Positions 15,184-22,380 of a DNA stretch of 29,480 bases are shown here, one piece after another. Position 1 is the stretch's first letter; each line of letters opens with the position of its first letter. The stretch covers positions 1 through 29,480 of the forward strand of contig NZ_JOAI01000080.1 of the NCBI RefSeq assembly GCF_000717715.1, written 5' to 3'. A program made the position numbers and the translations under genes. The stretch is from Streptomyces sp. NRRL B-24484 (lineage in GTDB: Bacteria; Actinomycetota; Actinomycetes; Streptomycetales; Streptomycetaceae). Below the pieces are notes generated by a model. That model was not told where the DNA came from and ran no database searches. It saw only the letters and a list, made by a program, of their open reading frames with translations.

Positions 15184-16095
15184 GTGCCACGTGAGATCGC
15201 CCTGCTGGGCGTGCCGTCCTGCGCCGGGACGCACGGGCCCGGCCAGGAGAAGGCGCCCGCCGCCGTCCGGGCGGCCGGCCTGGTCGAGGGGCTGCGCGGA
15301 GCCGGGCTGGCCGTCCGCGACCACGGCGACCTGCCGGCGGTGCCCTTCCGCACCGACCCCGGGCACCGCGACCGGCAGAACCTCGCGCTGGTCACGGAGG
15401 TCGCCCGGTCCGTCGCCGACCGGGTCGGGGCCCTGCTCGACGAGGGCGCGCTGCCGCTGGTGATCGGCGGGGACTGCACCATCACCCTCGGCGTCACCGC
15501 CGCCCTGGTCGCGCGCCGGCCCGACACCGGCCTGCTCTACTTCGACGGCGACGTCGACCTCTCGGTGCCCGACACCACCGTCTCCGGCATCCTCGACACC
15601 ATGGTCCTCGCCCACCTGCTCGGCGAGGGCGCCCCCGAGCTGGCCGGCCTCGGGCCGCGGACCCCGCTGCTCACCGCCGACGCCGTCACCGCCTTCGGCC
15701 ACGACCCCGTCGAGGTGAACCCGGCCGAGCAGGAGCGGCTCGCCCGGTACGGCCTGCGGACCCACCCGTGCACCGGGCTGACCGCCCCGGGAGCCGACCC
15801 GGTCGCCGCAGCCCGCGCGGCCCGCACCGACCTCGGCACCCGGTGCTCCCGGCTGCTGCTGCACTTCGACGTGGACGTGATCGACTCGACAGAGCTGCCG
15901 CTGGCGGACTTCCCGCACTTCAACCAGGGTCTGCCGCTGGCCGTAGCGCTCGACTGCCTCGCCGAGTTCGCCCGCGCCCCGCAGCTCGCCGCCGTGGTCG
16001 TCACGGAGATCAACCCGCTGCGCGACGGCGACGGCAGCCTGGTGCGGACGCTCACCGGCGGCCTGGTGCGGGCCCTCGCCGGAGCACCGGCGTAG
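15184..16095 (+). CDS. Arginase-fold (ureohydrolase superfamily) protein with altered metal ligands
   Basis: A 303-residue protein of the arginase/agmatinase/formimidoylglutamase superfamily. Motifs are in the right order: GGDC (95-98), FDGDVDL (120-126), HFDVDVID (227-234) and TEIN with Glu275. In canonical members the first two are GGDH and DAHxD. Here both metal-binding His are replaced (Cys98, Asp123), while Asp121, Asp125, Asp229 and Asp231 remain. It may hold a different metal set or be inactive. The GTG has GGAGAGG 9 bases upstream. It lies 202 bp after the EF-Tu domain II-like gene and may share its operon with HutD, which would suit a formimidoylglutamase ancestry. Confidence 0.85.
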   Translation: MPREIALLGVPSCAGTHGPGQEKAPAAVRAAGLVEGLRGAGLAVRDHGDLPAVPFRTDPGHRDRQNLALVTEVARSVADRVGALLDEGALPLVIGGDCTITLGVTAALVARRPDTGLLYFDGDVDLSVPDTTVSGILDTMVLAHLLGEGAPELAGLGPRTPLLTADAVTAFGHDPVEVNPAEQERLARYGLRTHPCTGLTAPGADPVAAARAARTDLGTRCSRLLLHFDVDVIDSTELPLADFPHFNQGLPLAVALDCLAEFARAPQLAAVVVTEINPLRDGDGSLVRTLTGGLVRALAGAPA

Positions 16096-16107
16096 GCGGC
16101 GGCGTGC

Positions 16108-16383
16108 TCAGCCCGTGGTGAGGGCCCGGTCGCAGTCCAGGCAGTGGCGGGTGGTCTGGGAGGACGGGTACCAGGTGTCGCCGGGGGCGGCGGGGCGGTA
16201 GGGCTCCGGTTCGAGGTCGTCGGTGGGGAGGCCGCAGAACGTGGCGGCGGCGGGCCGCTCCGGGTCCTGCGGGTCGGCGGGGGCGGCATGGACCCAGCGG
16301 ATGCGCGCGCCGACGTCGACCTCGCCGCTGTCCAGGACCTCCGTGGAGGGTTCCAGTTCGAGGAGCACGAGGACATCGGTCAT
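16108..16383 (-). CDS. Small Cys-motif protein, relative of the 12595-12852 product
   Basis: A 91-residue protein, acidic at the N-terminus, with RWVHAAPADP (29-38), ATFCGLPTDD containing Cys50, and HCLDCDRALTTG with Cys81 and Cys84. The same order (VHAAP, TFCG, CxxCxRA[V/L]T) occurs in the protein at 12595-12852, with little similarity between the motifs. A zinc site using three Cys plus a His is plausible (His80). Function unknown. The start ATG is at 16383 with a modest AAGG upstream. The gene converges on the arginase-fold gene 12 bp away. Confidence 0.72.
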   Translation of the reverse strand: MTDVLVLLELEPSTEVLDSGEVDVGARIRWVHAAPADPQDPERPAAATFCGLPTDDLEPEPYRPAAPGDTWYPSSQTTRHCLDCDRALTTG

Positions 16384-16566
16384 GCCTCGACCTTGCCCCG
16401 TTCGGCGCAGTGCCGCATCCCGGCCCGGGCGGCCCTCACCGCCAGGGCGGCCCGCGCCGCGCCCCGGCGTCCGGTGCTCCGCGGATCTGTCGTACCCCGG
16501 CGATAGATTCGGTCGGAGCGGGTGCGGCGGGGCCGCGCCCGATCGCCGACTGCCGGAGGTCCTCGC

Positions 16567-17211
16567 GTGTCGCTGGTACGGGTCCACAACTTCTCGGTCT
16601 CGCTCGACGGTTTCGGTACCGGCGAGGGGCAGACCCTCGACGCGCCGTTCGGCCACGCCGGCCACCGGCTGCACGGCTGGTTCTTCAACACCAGGGCGTT
16701 CCGGTCGATGCAGAGCAATCACGGCGGCGACTTCGGCGTGGACGACGCCATGGCCTCGACCTGGGCCGACGGGATCGGCGCGGAGATCATGGGCCGCAAC
16801 AAGTTCGGTCCGCAGCGCGGCCCCTGGGAGGACCACGAGTGGAACGGCTGGTGGGGCGAGGAGCCCCCGTTCCACACCCCGGTCTTCGTGATGACCCACC
16901 ACCCCCGCCCCTCGGTGGAGATGAAGGGCGGCACCACCTTCCACTTCGTCGACGGGTCGCCGCAGGAGGTGCTGAAGCAGGCCAAGGAGGCCGCGGGCGG
17001 CCTGGACGTCCGGCTCGGCGGCGGGCCGAGCACCGTGCGGGCCTTCCTCGCCGAGGACCTGGTCGACCACCTGCACGTCGTCGTGGTGCCGATCCTCCTC
17101 GGCCGCGGCGAACGGCTCTGGGACGGCCTCGAAGGGATCGAGGAGCGCTTCCGCATCGAGACGGTGGCGAGCCCCAGCGGGGTCACCCACGTGACGTTCA
17201 ACCGCGCCTGA
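16567..17211 (+). CDS. Dihydrofolate reductase / RibD C-terminal family protein
   Basis: A 214-residue protein of the bacterial RibD_C/DHFR-like family: VHNFSVSLDGFGTGEG at the N-terminus, IMGRNKFGPQRGPWE in the middle, and the NADPH-binding RLGGGPSTVRAFL near residue 150. VVVVPILLGRGERLWDG follows, with a short C-terminal strand. These reductases use NADPH on pteridine or pyrimidine-like substrates; many streptomycetes carry several copies of unknown role. The GTG is preceded by GGAGGT with a 6-base gap. A possible -10, TAGATT, is at 16504-16509, with no clear -35. Confidence 0.87.
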   Translation: MSLVRVHNFSVSLDGFGTGEGQTLDAPFGHAGHRLHGWFFNTRAFRSMQSNHGGDFGVDDAMASTWADGIGAEIMGRNKFGPQRGPWEDHEWNGWWGEEPPFHTPVFVMTHHPRPSVEMKGGTTFHFVDGSPQEVLKQAKEAAGGLDVRLGGGPSTVRAFLAEDLVDHLHVVVVPILLGRGERLWDGLEGIEERFRIETVASPSGVTHVTFNRA

Positions 17212-17243
17212 CCCGGCGTCACGGCCGCCGCAGGGGGAGGGCC

Positions 17244-17249
17244 TAGGCT
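17244..17249 (+). promoter_or_regulatory. -10 hexamer of a probably leaderless P450 transcript
   Basis: TAGGCT fits the actinomycete TAnnnT -10 consensus and ends 6 bases before the GTG at 17256, which would place the transcription start at the G of that start codon. The only Shine-Dalgarno-like sequence (AGGGGGAGG, 17232-17240) lies 15 bases from the start, too far for normal use. No clear -35 is seen. Confidence 0.55.
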
Positions 17250-17255
17250 GACCGG

Positions 17256-18467
17256 GTGACTGCACCGGACCTCGCACCCTCCGCCCTCCCCTCCGCCGAC
17301 CCGGCCGCCGCGCTGATCGCCGACCCGTACGCCGGATACGCCCGCCTGCGGGCCGCCGGCCCGGTGCACCGGATCACCGGGCCGGACGGTCTGCCGGTCT
17401 GGCTGGTCACCCGGTACGCGGACGTGCGCCAGGCACTCGCCGACCCCCGGCTCGCCCTGGACAAGCAGCACGCCGCGCCCGGCAACTACCGCGGCTTCGC
17501 CCTGCCGCCCGCCCTGGACGCCAACCTGCTCAACATGGACCCGCCGGACCACACCCGGATCCGGCGGCTCGTCTCGCGGGCCTTCACCCCGCGGCGGATC
17601 GCCGCCCTGCGCGCCCCGATCGAGCGGATCGCCGACGCCCTGCTCGACGCGATGGCCCCGCACGGCCGGGCCGACCTGATCACCGCCTACGCCGCACCGC
17701 TGCCGATCACCGTGATCTGCGACCTGCTCGGCGTGCCCGCCGAGGACCGCCGCGACTTCCGGGCCTGGACGGACACCCTGATCACCCCCGACCCGGCCCG
17801 TCCGCAGGACGCCCGGGCCGCCGTCGCCGCGATGCTCGGCTTCTTCACCGCGCTGATCGGGCGCAAGCGCGCCGAGCCGGGCGACGACCTGCTCTCCGAC
17901 CTGATCGCCGTCCGCGACGAGGGGGACCGGCTCGGCGAGGACGAACTCACCTCGCTGGCCTTCCTGATCCTCTTCGCCGGCTACGAGAACACCGTCCACC
18001 TGATCGGCAACGCCGTCCTCGCGCTGCTGCGCCACCCGGACCAGCTGGCCGCGCTGCGCGCCGACGAGAGCCTCGTCCCGGCCGCTGTGGAGGAGTTCGC
18101 CCGGTACGACGGGCCGGCGCCGCTGGCGATCCGCCGCTTCCCGCGCGAGGACGTCGTCATCGGCGGCGTCACCGTCCCGGCGGGGGAGACGATGCTGTGC
18201 GCGCTGGCCTCCGCCAACCGCGATCCCGAGCAGTTCCCGGAGCCGGACCGGCTCGACCTGCACCGGCCGGAGAACGGCCACCTCGCCCTCGGCCACGGCA
18301 TCCACTACTGCCTGGGCGCGCCGCTCGCCCGGCTGGAGACCTCGGTCGCGCTGACCGCACTGCTGCGCCGGTTCCCCGAACTGGCGCTGGACGTAACGGA
18401 GTCGCAGCTGCGGCACCGTCCCTCGCTGCGGGCCCGCGGGCTGCTGGAGCTGCCGGTGCGGTTCTGA
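17256..18467 (+). CDS. Cytochrome P450 (CYP107-like)
   Basis: A 403-residue soluble bacterial P450. The heme-ligand loop LGHGIHYCLGAPLARLE places Cys352 as the iron ligand, the K-helix ExxR is Glu280-Arg283 (EFAR), and the I-helix has AGYENT (241-246), where Asn replaces the usual first Thr of AGxETT/AGxDTT. LLNMDPPDHTRIRRLVSRAF is the typical C-helix region. It should hydroxylate or otherwise oxidise a small molecule using ferredoxin-delivered electrons; no ferredoxin or ferredoxin reductase gene is adjacent. It is about the usual length and monocistronic, bounded by a leaderless-type promoter and a strong terminator. Substrate unknown. Confidence 0.94.
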   Translation: MTAPDLAPSALPSADPAAALIADPYAGYARLRAAGPVHRITGPDGLPVWLVTRYADVRQALADPRLALDKQHAAPGNYRGFALPPALDANLLNMDPPDHTRIRRLVSRAFTPRRIAALRAPIERIADALLDAMAPHGRADLITAYAAPLPITVICDLLGVPAEDRRDFRAWTDTLITPDPARPQDARAAVAAMLGFFTALIGRKRAEPGDDLLSDLIAVRDEGDRLGEDELTSLAFLILFAGYENTVHLIGNAVLALLRHPDQLAALRADESLVPAAVEEFARYDGPAPLAIRRFPREDVVIGGVTVPAGETMLCALASANRDPEQFPEPDRLDLHRPENGHLALGHGIHYCLGAPLARLETSVALTALLRRFPELALDVTESQLRHRPSLRARGLLELPVRF

Positions 18468-18482
18468 GATCCGAGGGGACAC

Positions 18483-18525
18483 ACGGCCGGGGCCGGCGCG
18501 GACGATCCGCGCCGGCCCCGGCCGT
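18483..18525 (+). terminator. Perfect 20-bp hairpin after the P450 gene
   Basis: Bases 18483-18502 are the exact reverse complement of 18506-18525, with a 3-base loop (CGA). It lies 15 bp after the P450 stop codon. The stem is entirely GC apart from its outermost and innermost A-T pairs and has no T-tract. A strong rho-independent-type terminator of the streptomycete kind. Confidence 0.88.
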
Positions 18526-18628
18526 TGTCCGAGGTCCTGCGTCCCGTCCGGGTGCGGCCCGACCCCTGTGCGCGCACGGCCCGCGCGTATCTGCGCAAAA
18601 GTGCGCGAACATCGGCCGGTTCGAGCAA

Positions 18629-18661
18629 TTGACGTCACATCGGCGCTCTGCTCTGATGTGA
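18629..18661 (+). promoter_or_regulatory. Promoter of the GH31 gene overlapping an inverted repeat
   Basis: TTGACG (18629-18634) and TCTGAT (18652-18657) are 17 bp apart and would start transcription near 18664, about 117 bases before the gene. TCACATC (18635-18641) and GATGTGA (18655-18661) form a 7-bp inverted repeat with a 13-bp spacer covering the spacer and -10, a natural place for a repressor such as a sugar-responsive LacI or GntR protein. No such regulator is encoded nearby. Confidence 0.55.
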
Positions 18662-18780
18662 GACGCCCGACAGTCCGACCGCCCTGTCGGCCCCGACTGC
18701 CCCTGCCCGTAGCCGAGTTGAGCGTGCCGTGGCGCCGAGTCGGGTCACCGGACCCCGCAGCCCTCCGAGGAGGCACCCTC

Positions 18781-21700
18781 GTGCGATCCGCCCCGCCCAC
18801 CGTCCGACCGCGACCGGGAAGTCCCGGCACCCGGCCCACTGCGCTCTCGCTCGCCCTGCTGCTCGTCGCCGCCCTCGCCGCCGTGCTCGGCCCGGCACAG
18901 CCGGCCGGCGCCGCAACTCCCGGGAACGCCACCGGGATCACCCGCTCCGGCAACACCTTCACGGTGACCGCCTCCGGCGGGGCCGCCGCCCGGATCGTCC
19001 TCGCCCGGGCCGACATCCTGCGGATCTGGCTCTCCCCGGACGGCGGCTTCGCCGACGACCCGGCCGGCCGGGACCTCGCGGTCACCACCGACTTCGGCAC
19101 CGTCTCCGCCACCCAGACCGACGCCGGCGCCTACTGGCGGATCGCCACCGCGGCCGTCTCGCTGCGGATCAACAAGTCGCCGCTCACCTTCGCCCTCTAC
19201 CGGGCGGACAACAGCACGCTGCTCTGGGCCGAGTCCCAGCCCACGAGTTGGACCGCCAACCGGACGACCCAGTACCTCACCCGCGGCGCCGACGAGCAGT
19301 TCTACGGCACCGGCCTGCGCCTCGGCGAGTGGGCGCTGCGCGACAGGACCGTGCCCGTCGCCGTCAGCAACTCCTGGACGGAGAACAGCAACGCCAGTCC
19401 CGCGCCGTTCTACATGTCCACCAACGGCTACGGCGTGATGCGCAACACCTGGGCCCCCGGCTCCTACGGCTTCGGCTCGCCGACCACCCTCGCGCACGAC
19501 GAGAAGCGCTTCGACGCCTGGTACTTCGCCGGCGACTCGCTCAAGGGCGTGCTCGACGGCTACACCGACGTCACCGGCAAGCCCTTCCTCGCGCCGGTCT
19601 GGGGCCTCGAACTCGGCAACGCCGACTGCTTCAACGCCTCCAACCCGGCCTACCAGGGCGACCACGACAGGCTCCGGCACCAGACCACCCCGGACGCGGT
19701 CGGCTACGCCACCGACGCCCGCGCCGCCGACATGCCCTCCGGCTGGTTCCTGCCCAACGACGGCTACGGCTGCGGCTACACCGACCTGCCGAGCACCGTC
19801 TCCGGCCTCGCCGCCAAGGGCGTGCACACCGGACTGTGGACCTCCACAGGTCTGTCGAACATCGACTGGGAGGTCGGCACCGCGGGCTCCCGGGCGGTGA
19901 AGACGGACGTCGCCTGGATCGGCGGCGGCTACAAGACCGCTTTCACCGGGGTCCAGCAGGCCGTCGCCGGGATCGAGGACCACTCCGACGCCCGCCGCTT
20001 CGTCTGGACGGTCGACGGCTGGGCCGGCACCCAGCGCAACGCCGTCGTCTGGACGGGCGACACCAGCGGCACCTGGGACGCCATGCGCTGGCACGTCCCG
20101 GCGATCGCCGGTGCGGGCCTGTCCGGCCTCAACTACGCCTCCGGCGACGTCGACGGCATCTTCGGCGGCAGCCCCAAGACCTACGTACGCGACCTGCAGT
20201 GGAAGGCCTTCACCCCGGCCTTCATGACGATGTCCGGCTGGGGCGCGACCAACCCGTCCGCGGGCTACCAGGACAAGCAGCCCTGGCGGTTCGCCGAGCC
20301 CTACCTGTCGATCAACCGGAAGTACCTGCAGCTGAAGATGCGGCTCACCCCCTACCTGTACACGATGAGCCGCAACGCCACGGACACCGGCGTCCCGTCC
20401 ACCCGGGCGATGGTGCTGGAGTACCCGGACGACCCGGTCGCGCGCGGCAACGCGACCAGCGGGCAGTTCATGGCCGGCGACTCCTTCCTGGTCGCCCCGG
20501 TCGTCTCCGACACCGCCGTCCGCGACGGCATCTACCTGCCCGCCGGCACCTGGACGGACTACTGGACGGGCAGGGCGTACACCGGCCCCGGCTGGCTCAA
20601 CGGCTACAGCGCGCCGCTCGACACCCTGCCGCTCTTCGTCAAGTCCGGTGCGGTCGTGCCGATGTGGCCGCAGATGAACTACGCCGGCGAGAAGCCCGTC
20701 TCCCGGCTGACCTACGACGTCTACCCGCGAGGCAGCTCCACCTTCAGCCTGTACGAGGACGACGGCACCACCCGCGCCTACCAGTCCGGGGCGTACGCCC
20801 GGCAGCGGGTCGACGTCACCGCTCCGCAGTCCGGCACCGGCGACGTCAACATCGCCGTCGGCGCGGCCACCGGCAGCTACACCGGCAAACCGGCCGCCCG
20901 CGACTACGAGTTCACCGTGCACGCCGCCGCCGCGCCCGGCGGCGTCACCGTCGGCGGCACCGCACTGCCCGCACTGGCGACCCGCAGCGCCTACGACGCG
21001 GCCGCCAGCGGCTGGTACTTCGACCCGGCGGACCGCTCCGGCGTGCTGCTGGTCAAGACCGGCTCCCGCTCCGCCGCCTTCACCGTGACGGCGACCGGCC
21101 TCACCCTGCCCACCGGCAGCGCGATCCCCGGCGCCACCCCCATCCCCACCAGCGGCTGGACGGTCGCCTACGCCGACAGCCAGGAGACCGCGGCCGAGAA
21201 CGGGGCCGCCGCGAACGCCATCGACGGCAACAGCGCCACCCTCTGGCACAGCGCCTGGTCCGGCACCGCCGCACCGCTGCCGCACGAGCTGCAGATCGAC
21301 CTCGGCGCCCGCTACGCCGTCGACGGCCTGAGCTACCTGCCCCGGCAGGACGGCGGCGTCAACGGCCGGATCGGCGGCTACGAGGTGTACGTCTCCGACA
21401 CCACCGCCGACTGGGGCAGCCCCGTCGCGACCGGGAGCTTCCCGGACAGCGCGGCGCAGCAGCGGATCTCCTTCGGTGCCAAGAACGGCCGGTACCTGCG
21501 GCTGAAGGCCCTGAGCGAGGCGGGCGGCCGCGGCCCGTGGACGAGTGCCGCCGAGATCGGCGCGACCGGGCGCGTCCTGCCGCCGCCGACGGACACCACC
21601 CTGGTCAACGGCGCCTCCGGCAGCTGCGTCGACCTGCCCGGTTCGGCGACCGCCCCGGGCACGCGGCCGACCCTCTACACCTGCCACGGCGGCGGCAACC

Positions 21701-21954
21701 AGCGCTGGACGCTGCGCGCCGACGGATCGCTCACCGGGCTGGCCGGGGTCTGCCTCGACGGCACGGCCGGCACCGTCGCCGTGCAGCCCTGCAACGGCTC
21801 CGCCGGTCAGCGCTGGCAGCAGGGACCGCAACTCGCCCTGGTCAGCAGCGGGAAGTGCCTCGCGCCGGTGAACTCCGGCACCGCGAACGGCACCGGGCTG
21901 CTGCTCGCCGCCTGCAACGGCGGCGCCGCGCAGCGCTGGGCGACCACTCCCTGA
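18781..21954 (+). CDS. Secreted GH31 family glycosidase with F5/8-type and ricin-type C-terminal domains
   Basis: A 1,057-residue exported enzyme. The signal peptide covers about residues 1-44 (basic start, LSLALLLVAALAAVL core, PAGA cleavage). A GH31 catalytic region follows: VKTDVAWIGGGY with Asp376 as the likely nucleophile, and VVWTGDTSGTWDAM with Asp427 as the likely acid/base. Then comes YASGDVDGIFGG. A discoidin/F5/8 (CBM32-like) domain spans about 791-929 and a ricin-type beta-trefoil about 940-1057, with QRW motifs in NQRWTL, GQRWQQ and AQRWAT. GH31 enzymes hydrolyse alpha-linked sugars. The WAGTQR and WTGD motifs differ from common alpha-glucosidases and recall the alpha-N-acetylgalactosaminidase-type subgroup, an inference to test. 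GAGGAGG lies 7 bases before the GTG. Confidence 0.9.
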   Translation: MRSAPPTVRPRPGSPGTRPTALSLALLLVAALAAVLGPAQPAGAATPGNATGITRSGNTFTVTASGGAAARIVLARADILRIWLSPDGGFADDPAGRDLAVTTDFGTVSATQTDAGAYWRIATAAVSLRINKSPLTFALYRADNSTLLWAESQPTSWTANRTTQYLTRGADEQFYGTGLRLGEWALRDRTVPVAVSNSWTENSNASPAPFYMSTNGYGVMRNTWAPGSYGFGSPTTLAHDEKRFDAWYFAGDSLKGVLDGYTDVTGKPFLAPVWGLELGNADCFNASNPAYQGDHDRLRHQTTPDAVGYATDARAADMPSGWFLPNDGYGCGYTDLPSTVSGLAAKGVHTGLWTSTGLSNIDWEVGTAGSRAVKTDVAWIGGGYKTAFTGVQQAVAGIEDHSDARRFVWTVDGWAGTQRNAVVWTGDTSGTWDAMRWHVPAIAGAGLSGLNYASGDVDGIFGGSPKTYVRDLQWKAFTPAFMTMSGWGATNPSAGYQDKQPWRFAEPYLSINRKYLQLKMRLTPYLYTMSRNATDTGVPSTRAMVLEYPDDPVARGNATSGQFMAGDSFLVAPVVSDTAVRDGIYLPAGTWTDYWTGRAYTGPGWLNGYSAPLDTLPLFVKSGAVVPMWPQMNYAGEKPVSRLTYDVYPRGSSTFSLYEDDGTTRAYQSGAYARQRVDVTAPQSGTGDVNIAVGAATGSYTGKPAARDYEFTVHAAAAPGGVTVGGTALPALATRSAYDAAASGWYFDPADRSGVLLVKTGSRSAAFTVTATGLTLPTGSAIPGATPIPTSGWTVAYADSQETAAENGAAANAIDGNSATLWHSAWSGTAAPLPHELQIDLGARYAVDGLSYLPRQDGGVNGRIGGYEVYVSDTTADWGSPVATGSFPDSAAQQRISFGAKNGRYLRLKALSEAGGRGPWTSAAEIGATGRVLPPPTDTTLVNGASGSCVDLPGSATAPGTRPTLYTCHGGGNQRWTLRADGSLTGLAGVCLDGTAGTVAVQPCNGSAGQRWQQGPQLALVSSGKCLAPVNSGTANGTGLLLAACNGGAAQRWATTP

Positions 21955-21962
21955 CCCGGCAG

Positions 21963-22004
21963 GCCGCGGAGGCCCCGGGCAGCGCGCCCCGGGGCCCCCG
22001 CGGC
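21963..22004. terminator. Large GC hairpin between convergent genes
   Basis: GGCCCCGGG (21971-21979) pairs with CCCGGGGCC (21988-21996), and an outer GCCGCG pairs with CGCGGC (21999-22004) across small bulges. It sits in the 64-bp gap between the GH31 gene and the convergent small gene, and can serve both. Confidence 0.7.
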
Positions 22005-22018
22005 CCCGGGGTGCCGGT

Positions 22019-22309
22019 TCATCGCGCGCTCGCGGCGATCTGCGCGTACTCCTCGGCGGCGGCCCACAGCTCGCCGGAGGTCGGCCGCATCCCGGGAGCG
22101 GCGTTCATCGCGGCCTCCGCGTTCATGGCGGCGAAGCCCCACAGCTCGCGGAGCTCGCCGTGCGCCGTCCGCTCGGCCTCGCGGAGCGCGGCGAGCAGCG
22201 CCCGCCCGGTGAGCGGCGGTGGTACGGGCAGGAACGACCAGGGCCCCGGCGGGGCCTGGTCGAGCAACACGGTCGGCTGTGCTCCGCCGCGCGGAGTGGT
22301 GTCGTTCAT
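22019..22309 (-). CDS. Small hypothetical protein
   Basis: A 96-residue protein with a Pro-rich N-terminal half (DQAPPGPWSFLPVPPPLTG) and a helical, Ala/Glu-rich C-terminal half (ALREAERTAHGELRELWGF). No family was recognised, and there is no signal peptide or membrane span. It lies 71 bp downstream of the glycosyltransferase gene on the same strand and may be co-transcribed with it. No ribosome-binding site is obvious before the ATG. Confidence 0.55.
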   Translation of the reverse strand: MNDTTPRGGAQPTVLLDQAPPGPWSFLPVPPPLTGRALLAALREAERTAHGELRELWGFAAMNAEAAMNAAPGMRPTSGELWAAAEEYAQIAASAR

Positions 22310-22380
22310 GCGGCACACGATCGCACCTGGAACTGACACGCCGTCGGTGGCTGTGGACAACGGGGGCGGGTGCGCCCCGC

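Noticed and set aside
18745..21831. Open frame over 1,000 codons antisense to the GH31 gene
   Set aside because: It is a shadow of the high-GC coding strand: no family motifs, biased Gly/Ala/Val/Arg composition, and full overlap with a well-supported gene.
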